From Bradyrhizobium sp. Ghvi (GTDB lineage Bacteria; Pseudomonadota; Alphaproteobacteria; Rhizobiales; Xanthobacteraceae): a DNA stretch of 64,000 nucleotides. Location: NCBI RefSeq assembly GCF_900115265.1, contig NZ_FOVU01000008.1, forward strand, positions 62,001-126,000, written 5' to 3'. How positions within the stretch are numbered: position 1 is the first letter of the stretch; each line of letters starts with the position of its first letter. The notes under the pieces are model-generated. The model saw nothing but the letters and a program-made list of their open reading frames with translations. It did no database searches and was not told where the DNA came from. Made by a program: the position numbers and the translations under genes. Of this stretch, positions 51,192 through 60,102 are shown in pieces.

Positions 51192-53309
51192 TTAGCTCGC
51201 GTCCAACAATCCATCAGCGTACGGCATTCCTGTAAGGACCAGCTCTGAACACGGGACAGGCCTGCCCAACAGATAACCCTGAACGAACTCCACTCCCTGG
51301 CTGCGCAAGTACTGGAGCTGCTCCACCGTCTCGACACCTTCTGCCGTCACCTGTACCTTGAGCCCGCGCGCCAATGTCATGATGGACGCGACGACCGCCC
51401 TGCTCGCAGGCTTGCTCGGCAGCTCGCTCGTAAACGAACGATCGATCTTCAGCTTGTCGAATGGAAATGACACGACGGAACCCAGCGAGGCATAGCCGAC
51501 GCCGAAGTCATCCAGCGCGAAGGTTATTCCGATATCCTTCAGTTGGCGAAACAAGAGCAGATTCTCCTCCCTGTTTTGCAGCAACATCGACTCCGTCACT
51601 TCCAGCTCAAGCCGATGCGGCGGTAGCCCGGTTTTCATCAGCACACCGATGATCGAGTCGAAAAGAAACCCTCCTCGGAACTGAGCCGGAGACAAATTGA
51701 CTGCTACTTTGATTTCTCCGGGCCACGTCACGGCGTCTGTGCACGCCCTTTCCAGGGTCCATCGCCCCAATGCTTCCATCAGCCCGGTTTCTTCCGCAAC
51801 CGCGATGAACTCATCTGGATAAAGCAAGCCTCGAGAGGGATGGCGCCATCGCACCAACGCTTCCGCGCCACGCGGCCGCAGGGTCCCTGCCTCGCAGATG
51901 GGCTGATAGTGGAGCTCGAACTCACCGCGCGCAACTGACGCACGTAGCTCATTGACGAGCCGGTCGCGGGCTTGCGCGCGGCTGCGCATTTTATCTTCAA
52001 AGACTTGAAATCCGCCCCGCCCCTCCGATTTGACGCAATAGAGAGCCAAATCGGCCCTGTAGAGCAGCTCTGGAGCCGTAAGACCATGCAAGGGCGAAAT
52101 CGATATTCCGATGCTGACGCCGACGGAGGCCTCTTGCGACTCTATCGAGAAAGGTACGGCGATCACTTGCAGGAGATCGATCGCGAGCGCTTGGATCTCT
52201 TTACGCTCGTTCCCCGAGCTGAGCTGCACGATCGCAAATTCGTCGCCGCCCAGGCGTGTAATCAGGGCCGCCTTCGGAACGACTGAGACCAGACGTTCAC
52301 TCAGCTGCTTGAGCAAGGCATCACCGGCGGCATGACCGAGCGTGTCATTCACATGCTTGAAACCATCGAGATCGAGAAGATAAATGATCAGCTTTTGCCG
52401 TCTTGCCTGCGTTTGGGAAAGTCGTTCCGAAAGATCGTCCAGGAGCGCTGCACGGTTTAGAAGACCAGTCAGCGCATCGTGGCGGGCTGCATGACAGAGC
52501 TGCGCCTCCGCCTTCTTTCGCGCAGTAATATCGATCCGGATGGCCATGTAGGCGACCGGTTTGCCGTCCGGTCCAAGCTGGGGTGTGATCACGGTGTCGA
52601 CCCAGTAAAGCTCTCCGCTTTTTGCTCTGTTGCAAAGCTCGCCTCGCCAAACACCTCCTCGGGCGAGGCAACGGTACATCTGACGAAAAATTTGCGGTGA
52701 ATGCACCCCCGATTTCAGAAGGCGGTGATTGCTTCCAACCAGTTCCTCCCGAGCGTACCCGCTGATGTCGCAAAACCGGTCATTGGCGTACGTGATCGTG
52801 CCCCTAACATCCGTGATCGCGACAATGACGGCCTGGTCGATCGCATACTGCTTCTCGATCAGCTCCTGCCTCGCTTCTTCAGCCCGGACCTCTGCGAGGC
52901 GAAGTTCCGTGACATCCCGATGCCGTTCGACGAACCCCCCGTCGGGCATCGGATGCATGTCGAGCTCGACGAACGACCCGTCCCGCAATTCATATGTGGT
53001 GCGGAACGCTTCGCTCCGACGTATGGCCGCCAGGTATTCGGCCAATTGGGCATTCACCTTCGCCCCTATGATACGGGCATACCGGCTTTTCAGAAGGTCC
53101 TCCGCCAAGAGACCCGGCGACACCTCCGAAGACGCCAGCGAATAGAGGCTGCGGTGCTGTTCATTGCCTATCACCAGCCTGGACCGGCCGTCGAAGACGC
53201 ACAGGCCATGAGAGCTGCTTTCGATGGCGGTGTGAAGCAGCTGCTCCCAGTTCACCTCGCGCTTGGACACGCGCCCGGCGATCTCGAAATCGTTCGTTAC
53301 TGTACTCAT
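51192..53309 (-). CDS. PAS-PAS-GGDEF-EAL cyclic-di-GMP turnover protein
   Basis: 705 aa. Two PAS domains (about 18-130 and 145-260; the second has YANDRFCDISGYAREELVG), then a GGDEF domain with intact RLGGDEFAIV (near 355) and an EAL domain with intact EALVRWRHP, EVTESM, DDFGVGYASL, KIDRSF and AEGVET (440-690). Both synthase and phosphodiesterase signatures look catalytic. No transmembrane segment, so it is cytosolic. It follows the globin-coupled receptor by 27 bp, suggesting co-transcription and an oxygen- or redox-linked input. Confidence 0.93.
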   Translation of the reverse strand: MSTVTNDFEIAGRVSKREVNWEQLLHTAIESSSHGLCVFDGRSRLVIGNEQHRSLYSLASSEVSPGLLAEDLLKSRYARIIGAKVNAQLAEYLAAIRRSEAFRTTYELRDGSFVELDMHPMPDGGFVERHRDVTELRLAEVRAEEARQELIEKQYAIDQAVIVAITDVRGTITYANDRFCDISGYAREELVGSNHRLLKSGVHSPQIFRQMYRCLARGGVWRGELCNRAKSGELYWVDTVITPQLGPDGKPVAYMAIRIDITARKKAEAQLCHAARHDALTGLLNRAALLDDLSERLSQTQARRQKLIIYLLDLDGFKHVNDTLGHAAGDALLKQLSERLVSVVPKAALITRLGGDEFAIVQLSSGNERKEIQALAIDLLQVIAVPFSIESQEASVGVSIGISISPLHGLTAPELLYRADLALYCVKSEGRGGFQVFEDKMRSRAQARDRLVNELRASVARGEFELHYQPICEAGTLRPRGAEALVRWRHPSRGLLYPDEFIAVAEETGLMEALGRWTLERACTDAVTWPGEIKVAVNLSPAQFRGGFLFDSIIGVLMKTGLPPHRLELEVTESMLLQNREENLLLFRQLKDIGITFALDDFGVGYASLGSVVSFPFDKLKIDRSFTSELPSKPASRAVVASIMTLARGLKVQVTAEGVETVEQLQYLRSQGVEFVQGYLLGRPVPCSELVLTGMPYADGLLDAS

Positions 53310-53336
53310 TTTGTCGCCGAACTCTGGAATATTACG

Positions 53337-54692
53337 CTAGGCTGCCCGAATTTCGGCAAAGAACGTCTCCACCTCCGAGCGAAGAGCCGCAGCCTGGACC
53401 GATAACTCTTCGGACGCGCTCAGGAGGCTTCCCGCCGTCTGCCGCGTTTCAGCGGCCGCCTCGCTCACGCCGGCGATGTTGCTTGATACTTCCTGCGTGC
53501 CCTGGGCGGCCTGCTGGACGTTGCGCGCGATCTCCGCCGTAGCCACGCCCTGCTCTTCCACCGCCGCCGCGATGACTGTCGCGATCTCGCTGACCGACCC
53601 GATTGTGCGGCCGATGTCCTGGATCGTCCCCACCGACTCCTTCGTTGCGCCCTGAATCGAGAGGATTTGCTCACCGATCTCGCCGGTGGCCTTTGCCGTT
53701 TGCTCCGCCAGGGCTTTGACCTCCGAAGCGACGACGGCGAAGCCGCGTCCGGCCTCGCCGGCCCGCGCTGCTTCGATGGTGGCATTGAGAGCGAGCAAAT
53801 TGGTTTGTCCGGCGATGGTGCTGATCAGCTCCACCACGTCGCCAATTCGCTGGGCCGCTCTCGCAAGGCTCTGGACCGTGTCGCCGGAGCGGGCCGATTG
53901 CTCCACCGCGGTCCGGACGATCCTGGTCGATTCAGATACCTGGCGACCGATCTCCTGAATTGAGGAGGTGAGCTGCTCGGTCGATGCGGCGACGGCCTGC
54001 ACATTCGTCGATGCTTCTTCCGAGGCGGCGGCTACGGCATTGGACTGCTGGGTCGACTGCGACGCGCTCGCAGCGAGGGTATTCGCAGCGTTCTGAAGAT
54101 TGCCAGCCGAGTCGCCGATCGCACCCACGGCTGCCTTCATCCGGGCATCGAAGCTTCGAATGGCAGCGCGGATCGTCTCCTGGCGTTTTTCCCGCTCGGC
54201 AAGCATTGCCTCCTGGTAGACGGAGATGGCGATCTCCATGTCGAGCATCACGGCGCAATTCACGGCGCTCAAGAGTTCGCAGAGATGCCTTGGCCTCCAG
54301 CGGTAGCGGCGAACAGCTAGAGCGACGAGTTGGTTCAGGACAAAATTGTATCCACCAATGTACCAGCGCGGCTCAAGGCCGATCTTGTTGTGGACCATGC
54401 CGATGGCACGAACCCCTTTCAAGTACTCGTCGTCGAACCGACCGTTGAACAGCCGCGCCCAGTGCGTGCCCTGGGCCGTCTTCAATCTGGGAATATCGCT
54501 CCCAATCAGTGCGGCAAGCTGAGGTTCGCTCGTGACATGCCGGTAAAAGCCCTCCAGAATCCGCGGCACAGCAGGTTCGGCGATCACCCAGAATTCCCGC
54601 AACAACACCCCGCTGCGAGATGTGATTCCCATGAAACGCATTCTAGCCTGGCGATGCTCGCCGGAATCAACGCGTGCGGGTAGGCTGATCAT
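53337..54692 (-). CDS. Globin-coupled methyl-accepting chemotaxis-type sensor
   Basis: 451 aa, soluble. N-terminal protoglobin domain (about 22-180) with the proximal heme His at H101 in the HemAT-like segment GMVHNKIGLEPRWYIGGY. C-terminal MCP signalling domain with the hairpin tip ISTIAGQTNLLALNATIEAA and RGFAVVASEVKALAEQT. No transmembrane helix. AAAGGA lies 7 bp before ATG 54692, deciding the start. It probably senses oxygen and steers taxis or a pathway such as c-di-GMP signalling of the next gene. Its start overlaps the end of a truncated protoglobin gene. Confidence 0.92.
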   Translation of the reverse strand: MISLPARVDSGEHRQARMRFMGITSRSGVLLREFWVIAEPAVPRILEGFYRHVTSEPQLAALIGSDIPRLKTAQGTHWARLFNGRFDDEYLKGVRAIGMVHNKIGLEPRWYIGGYNFVLNQLVALAVRRYRWRPRHLCELLSAVNCAVMLDMEIAISVYQEAMLAEREKRQETIRAAIRSFDARMKAAVGAIGDSAGNLQNAANTLAASASQSTQQSNAVAAASEEASTNVQAVAASTEQLTSSIQEIGRQVSESTRIVRTAVEQSARSGDTVQSLARAAQRIGDVVELISTIAGQTNLLALNATIEAARAGEAGRGFAVVASEVKALAEQTAKATGEIGEQILSIQGATKESVGTIQDIGRTIGSVSEIATVIAAAVEEQGVATAEIARNVQQAAQGTQEVSSNIAGVSEAAAETRQTAGSLLSASEELSVQAAALRSEVETFFAEIRAA

Positions 54693-54972
54693 TGTTAAAT
54701 CCTTTCAAGTCTGACTGAAAAAAAATGGATGGGAGTTCGGCAGGTCGCCCTGAGCAGCTGTTGAACAGCGAATGCCAGTGTTCCCTTTGCTTGATCATGA
54801 GCCGGCCGATGGTGTGCTCATCCAGAAGAACGCCGGGATGCGACTGCCGCGTTCGCCTGTAGAACTCAGCGATGATTTGGCCACTTGGCGCGTCGACCAA
54901 ATTCCACAGCTGCTCCGCAAGGAGCTGAGTGCGCGTGTCGATTCCGAGGTACCGAATGATCTGTGTCATCAT
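54667..54972 (-). pseudogene. Truncated protoglobin-domain gene
   Basis: 101-aa frame. Residues 8-72 align with the N-terminal part of the next protein's protoglobin domain (LGIDTRTQ vs MGITSRSG; IIAEFYRR vs ILEGFYRH; REHWHSLFN vs GTHWARLFN). It then stops matching and ends in the overlap with the next start, before the proximal heme His region. It lacks the rest of the globin and any output domain. Likely the remnant of a duplicated globin-coupled sensor; a retained small protein is possible. Confidence 0.65.
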
Positions 54973-55188
54973 GCCCGCACGCCTTGCCGGAGCCCAACGT
55001 GCAGAACAATAATACCGACCCTGCTAACCTTCTGTTAGGCAAAATTGGCGCGTGCGGTTCGGCTTATGCGGCTATCCGGGATTGGCGATGCACGATTCTG
55101 CGCAACCCAACGCCAGATTTGCGAGATGCCGCGTTGGCGATCGACAACTCGACCAATTTTGCAAGATCGGTGCAGGTCAGGCGCCAAT

Positions 55189-56184
55189 TTAGCGGGGACG
55201 CACGGCAGGCTTGCCTGCTTCTGGAAACAGGAATTCGACACCCGCTCTTGCAAGGGCCGCTTCGATCAAAGGAAGCGCCGGGTCGTTGTGCGATGGAGCG
55301 CCGTCCAGCTCCTCGAGGCGACGGATGGTCGCACGCGTGGTGCCCGCAGCCTGCGCCAGATCCAACACCGACCATCGCAGCAGGCCGCGCGCAGCCCTAA
55401 TTTGCGCCCCGGTGACGCGGTGCACGCCTGAACGCGTCGTATTGCGGTCGAGATCAACGCTGATGCCGAGCCACTCCTTGATATTCCCAGCGTCATCCAG
55501 CAGCGGTTGACCAGTGGAACGCTTCCACCTGAAAGTGCCGTCGGCTTGGAGAAAGCGGTGCACCACGTCATAGCCGCGTTTCTCCCGGCTTGCCGCCGCA
55601 CATACTCTGAGCATCTTCTCCTGGTCGTCTGGATGGACGAGCTGGAGCCAACCAGATTCGGACGCAACGAGCTGGCTGCCATGATCGCAATTTACGAGTT
55701 CGTGGATTCGACCGTCCGATTTGGCGATCCATACCACGGCTCCGGCGGCCTTGATGAGGGCACGATACCGCTCGTCGGCAGTCCGCAGCCGGTTGAGCTG
55801 ATCCTCGCGAGCCGTGATATCCGTGCAGACGCCGATTGCCTTCTCTGCCGCCCCCTCCGAGTCCACGAAGACGATGATCTGACAGTAGATCCAGGCGATG
55901 TTGCCGCCGGGGCGAATGACGCGGAATTTCCGTCTGATGGTCGAGGCCTTTTGGATGACCCGCTCTGCCTCCGCCTGCGCGCTGCGATCGTCGGGATGGG
56001 TGACCTGGAGGATGGCCGCAAAGGATGGCGTTACCCTTCCCGGCTCGATGCCCAGAAGATCATAATACCCGCGCGACCAGTGCATTTCGTTGGTACGCAG
56101 ATTCCAGCTCCACAGCCCGCACCGCAGTTCACGCTCGATCAGGCCGAAGCTTTCTTCGGTGCCCCTCTTCAAGAGGTCCAACAT
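55189..56184 (-). CDS. PAS-PAS-XRE regulator
   Basis: 331 aa. Two PAS domains (about 18-130, with GYYDLLGIEPGRVTPSF; and 135-250, with GWLQLVHPDDQEKML) followed by an XRE-like helix-turn-helix at the C-terminus (GAQIRAARGLLRWSVLDLAQ, TTRATIRRLEEL, residues 258-310). This order, sensory PAS modules before an XRE domain, is uncommon. No kinase or transmembrane region. It is upstream of the globin genes, but 215 bp separate them. The ligand is unknown. Confidence 0.85.
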   Translation of the reverse strand: MLDLLKRGTEESFGLIERELRCGLWSWNLRTNEMHWSRGYYDLLGIEPGRVTPSFAAILQVTHPDDRSAQAEAERVIQKASTIRRKFRVIRPGGNIAWIYCQIIVFVDSEGAAEKAIGVCTDITAREDQLNRLRTADERYRALIKAAGAVVWIAKSDGRIHELVNCDHGSQLVASESGWLQLVHPDDQEKMLRVCAAASREKRGYDVVHRFLQADGTFRWKRSTGQPLLDDAGNIKEWLGISVDLDRNTTRSGVHRVTGAQIRAARGLLRWSVLDLAQAAGTTRATIRRLEELDGAPSHNDPALPLIEAALARAGVEFLFPEAGKPAVRPR

Positions 56185-56456
56185 TTCTTGCTCTCATCCA
56201 AATGCTGCACAGTTAGCAAAGTTGGGAATGTTGTCCAGCCGCATGCCAGTTGGTCGCCTTGGGTTGAATGACGCTGGCGCCGGTTGACATCGCTATCGGC
56301 CGAGCACCGTCGGCTGGCAGGTCAATGGCGGTGACGAGCATGCAGCTTCGGAGCATGACAAACATCAGTTCATATTTGCTTCCGCAATCTGGTTGATGCT
56401 GAGACTCACAATGCCATCGGCGAGACCGCTCTATTCAGATGCGCCGTGCTCACAGG

Positions 56457-56939
56457 CTAATCGCAGACAAGATACCTGCGATGGCGGCTGTAAACGTAGC
56501 GGCATTCGCTACTCGAGTAGTCGCTCGAGCGCGTCCCCCCATAGGGGTACCCAGCGTAGGCGCCGGCTGCGTATGCGCCGACATAAGTCGCGGCGCGCGC
56601 TCCATAGCCGTAGCCGTGCTCGCCGCCGTAGCGATAGTCGGCACCACCAATTTTGACCGCCGTCGCCCGCGCGGCGCCGACGACAGCCGGCCCGGCGCCA
56701 GCACCTCGCGCGGCGAGATCAACACGCGGCCCGGCTGCTGGACCCAGGCGAGGGCCGGGACCAGGGACAGTAGCGGCAGGACCGAGAGCTGCGAGTGGTG
56801 GGGGCCCTGCTGGCGCCATCGGCGGAGGAGCGGCGGGCGCCATCGGTGGCGGCGGAAACTGTGCAAACGCAATAGAGGGGGCAAGCGAACTTGCCGCGAC
56901 CACAGCGACAGCAAGGATTGATAGCTTCTTCGAGAGCAT
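56457..56939 (-). CDS. Secreted Pro/Ala/Gly-rich protein
   Basis: 160 aa from ATG 56939 (GGAG at proper spacing). Signal peptide to about residue 26 (VAASSLAPSIAFA). The mature N-terminus is Pro/Ala-rich with repeats of MAPAxPPP; the C-terminal half is Gly/Tyr-rich (YGGEHGYGYGARAATYVG) and ends in a Cys-pair region ECRYVYSRHRRYLVCD. Low-complexity envelope protein of unknown role. It follows the RND gene by 13 bp. The 272 bp from 56185 to 56456 hold nothing recognisable. Confidence 0.75.
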   Translation of the reverse strand: MLSKKLSILAVAVVAASSLAPSIAFAQFPPPPMAPAAPPPMAPAGPPPLAALGPAATVPGPGPRLGPAAGPRVDLAARGAGAGPAVVGAARATAVKIGGADYRYGGEHGYGYGARAATYVGAYAAGAYAGYPYGGTRSSDYSSSECRYVYSRHRRYLVCD

Positions 56940-56952
56940 CGTCGTCTCCATT

Positions 56953-59900
56953 CTAGATTTGGGGCTCGAGCACAGGCTCCGGGGCGCCATGAGCGGGCCT
57001 CTCTTCGGCCGGCACGTCGTTCGCAGCCGCTCTGGGATCGTGTGAAGGTGATTCATCCGCATGATCCGGATGGATCCGGAACCAGGCCACATACAGCGCC
57101 GGCAGGAAGAGCAGTGTCAGCAGCGTGCCGACGATAATGCCGCCCATCATGGCGTAGGCCATCGGGCCCCAGAAAATCTCGCGCGCGATTGGAATCAGCG
57201 CGAGACTTGCCGCGGCAGCCGTCAGCAGGATCGGGCGCATGCGGTGCTCGGTTGCTTCCACCACGGCATCCCAGGCCGGCCTACCCTCCTTCTTCAGATC
57301 CTCGATCTGCACGATCAGGATCACGGAGTTTCGTACCAGGATGCCGATGAGGGCGAGCACGCCGAGAATGGCGACGAAGCCCAGCGGCGCGCCGCTCGGC
57401 AGCATGGCCATGACGACGCCGATCAGTGCGAGCGGCGCGACCGCGAACACCAGGAACAGGCGCGAGAAGTTCTGCAGCTGCACCATCAGCACGGTGGCCA
57501 TGACGAACAGCATCAATGGCACGACTGCGATAATCGGGCCCTGGCTCTTGGCACTCTCCTCCACCGAGCCGCCGATCGTGATCGAGTAACCCGCGGGCAG
57601 CTGCTTGGTGAACTCCGCCACCTTCGGCGCGAGCTGGTCGACGACCGTCTTCGGCTGAACGCTGCTGACGACCGCGGCTTTCAGAGTAATGGTCGGAATC
57701 CGCGCGCGGCGCCAGATCGTGGGCTGCTCCAGCTCGTAGCGCAGATTGGCGACGGCTCCGAGCGGCACCGATTGGCCGGCGAGCCCGGTCAATTGCAGGT
57801 CGCGCAGCGTATCGATCGAGGCGCGCTCCGGTGCGGTTGCGCGTCCCGTGACATTGACGAGATAGATGCTGTCACGCACCTGGGTGATCGGCGAGCCCTG
57901 CAGCACCGAATTCAGCGTGGTGGCGATGTCTTCCGAGGTGACGCCGAGCTGGCGCGCCTTGTCCTGGAGCACGTCGACCTTGGCGACGCGCGCGGGCTCC
58001 ATCCAGTCGAACACCACGTTGCCGAGGTCAGGATTGCTGCGAATGACGCCGGCAAGCTTCTGTGAGAGATCGCGAACCTCTGCGATATCGGGACCACTCA
58101 GGCGGTATTGCACCGGCCGTCCTACGGGCGGGCCGACCTCGAGCAGCTTGACATAGGTGTCGGTGCCCGGGAACGTCTTCCTCAAATAGTCCTCGAACTG
58201 GGACTTGAGCTTGTCGCGCGCGGCGATGCCGCCCTTAGTCACGATCACCTGCTGACCGAACCAGGTGTTCGGTGTCTGCACGTCGAACGACAGCACAAAG
58301 CGCGGCGCGCCTGTACCGACATGGGTCGACCAGTGCTCGACCGAAGCATTGCCCTGCAACTGCTCGCGCTCGAAGCGCGCTATTTGCGCGTTGGTCTCGG
58401 CGATCGAGGCGTTCTGCGGCAAGTTCCAGTCGATCACGAGTTCGGCACGGTCCGAGGACGGAAAGAACTGCTGCTGCACGAACTGCAAGCCGAACAGGGC
58501 GAGCAGGAAGGCGCCGGCCGTTACCGCTATGGTGCTCCAGCGGTGATGCATGCAGAACAGCAGCAGGCGCGCGAACATCTGCGCGACGCGGCCCTTCTGC
58601 TCGTGATGTCCCTTCATCTTCGCCGGCAAAATGGTGACGCCAAGCAGCGGGGTAAACAAGACGGCGACGATCCACGAGACGATCAACGAGACCGCAATTA
58701 CCACGAACAGAGTGAAGGTGAACTCGCCGGCGTTGCTGCTGTTGAGCCCGATCGGGATGAAGCCAGCCACCGTGACGAGCGTTCCCGTCAGCATGGGAAA
58801 CGCGGTCGAGGTATAGACGTGGGTCGCCGCCTTCTCCAGGGGATCGCCGATCTCGAGCCGTGCCACCATCATCTCGACGGCGATCATGGCATCATCCACC
58901 AACAGGCCAAGCGCGATGATCAGGGCCCCCAGCGAAATGCGCTGCAGCGAAATGCCGCAATAGGCCATCACGACGAAGGTGATCGCAAGCACGAGCGGAA
59001 TGGCGATGGCGACCACGAGCCCCGCCCGCACGCCCAGGCTCACGAAGCTGATGCCGAGCACGATGATCACCGCCTCGAACAGTGCTTCGGTGAAGCCCGA
59101 AACGGCATGTTCGACCACCACCGGCTGGTCGGCGACGAGGTGCACCCCGACGCCGATCGGCAGGTCGGCGATGATCTTCGTCATCTGCGCCTTCAGCGCT
59201 CCGCCGAACTGGAGCAAATTGGCCCCGGATTTCATGCCGATCGCGAGGGCGATGGCGGGCTGACCGTTGTATCGAAACAGAGTCGAGGGCGGATCGGCGT
59301 AGCCGCGCGTGATGGTCGCAACGTCGGTCAGCGGAAAGAAGCGATCGTTGATGCGCAGATTGACCGCCCTCAAGCTCGCTTCTGATGTGAATTGGCCGTT
59401 CACGCGAACGCTGATCCGCTCAGGCCCCTCCTGGAACACGCCGGAGGGTGCCACGGCGTTCTGTCCCTGCAGCGAATTCATGATGGCGTGGACGTCGAGC
59501 CCGAGCGCCGCAATCTTGCGGGTGGAGAATTCGAGGTAGATCACCTCGTCCTGCGCGCCGAGAATGTCGACCTTGCCGACATCGGGCACGGTGAGCACCT
59601 TGGCCCTGACATCCTCGACCTGGTCGCGGAGCTGGCGCTGGCTCAGGTCATCGCTGGTGAAGGCATAGACGTTGCCGAAGACGTCGCCGAAGCGGTCGTT
59701 GAAGCCGGGCCCGATCACGCCTTGCGGGAAATCGCTCTTGATGTCGGCGATCATGTTGCGGACGCGGACCCAGGTCGGTTTCACATCGGCCGCCTTGGTC
59801 GAATCCCGCAAGTAGACGAAGACGGTAGTCTGGCCCGCGACCGTCACGCTCTTGGTGTAGTCAAGCGATTCCAGCTCCTCCAGCTTCTTCTCGATCCGGT

Positions 59901-60102
59901 CGGTAACCTGCCGCGTCATCTCCTCGGGCGAGGCGCCCGGCCACTGCGCCTGGATCACCATGGTCTTGATGGTGAAGTCAGGATCCTCCTGGCGCCCGAG
60001 CTGGAGATAGGCAAACAGGCCTGCCGCCATGAAGGCGATCATGAAATACCAGACCAGCGAGCGATGGCCGAGCGCCCAGTCCGAAAGGTTGAACGACTTC
60101 AT
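56953..60102 (-). CDS. RND-family efflux pump
   Basis: 1049 aa inner-membrane proton-driven transporter. Typical 12-helix layout with N-terminal helix (VWYFMIAFMAAGLFAYLQLG), periplasmic porter domains and the proton-relay Asp pair in ALGLLVDDAMIAVE near residue 400. Porter-domain loops TRQVTDRIEKKLEELESLD near 63-81 are typical of the HAE-1-like RND subgroup with paired fusion proteins. It overlaps the upstream fusion-protein gene by 4 bp. Substrates are unknown; no outer-membrane factor gene is visible in the operon. Confidence 0.95.
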   Translation of the reverse strand: MKSFNLSDWALGHRSLVWYFMIAFMAAGLFAYLQLGRQEDPDFTIKTMVIQAQWPGASPEEMTRQVTDRIEKKLEELESLDYTKSVTVAGQTTVFVYLRDSTKAADVKPTWVRVRNMIADIKSDFPQGVIGPGFNDRFGDVFGNVYAFTSDDLSQRQLRDQVEDVRAKVLTVPDVGKVDILGAQDEVIYLEFSTRKIAALGLDVHAIMNSLQGQNAVAPSGVFQEGPERISVRVNGQFTSEASLRAVNLRINDRFFPLTDVATITRGYADPPSTLFRYNGQPAIALAIGMKSGANLLQFGGALKAQMTKIIADLPIGVGVHLVADQPVVVEHAVSGFTEALFEAVIIVLGISFVSLGVRAGLVVAIAIPLVLAITFVVMAYCGISLQRISLGALIIALGLLVDDAMIAVEMMVARLEIGDPLEKAATHVYTSTAFPMLTGTLVTVAGFIPIGLNSSNAGEFTFTLFVVIAVSLIVSWIVAVLFTPLLGVTILPAKMKGHHEQKGRVAQMFARLLLFCMHHRWSTIAVTAGAFLLALFGLQFVQQQFFPSSDRAELVIDWNLPQNASIAETNAQIARFEREQLQGNASVEHWSTHVGTGAPRFVLSFDVQTPNTWFGQQVIVTKGGIAARDKLKSQFEDYLRKTFPGTDTYVKLLEVGPPVGRPVQYRLSGPDIAEVRDLSQKLAGVIRSNPDLGNVVFDWMEPARVAKVDVLQDKARQLGVTSEDIATTLNSVLQGSPITQVRDSIYLVNVTGRATAPERASIDTLRDLQLTGLAGQSVPLGAVANLRYELEQPTIWRRARIPTITLKAAVVSSVQPKTVVDQLAPKVAEFTKQLPAGYSITIGGSVEESAKSQGPIIAVVPLMLFVMATVLMVQLQNFSRLFLVFAVAPLALIGVVMAMLPSGAPLGFVAILGVLALIGILVRNSVILIVQIEDLKKEGRPAWDAVVEATEHRMRPILLTAAAASLALIPIAREIFWGPMAYAMMGGIIVGTLLTLLFLPALYVAWFRIHPDHADESPSHDPRAAANDVPAEERPAHGAPEPVLEPQI

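Noticed and set aside
51978..52286. Possible gene on the plus strand within the GGDEF-EAL gene
   Set aside because: Antisense to intact GGDEF and EAL motifs.
58108..59385. 425-codon plus-strand frame across the RND pump
   Set aside because: Antisense to an intact RND gene; Asp/His/Arg-rich composition of a shadow.
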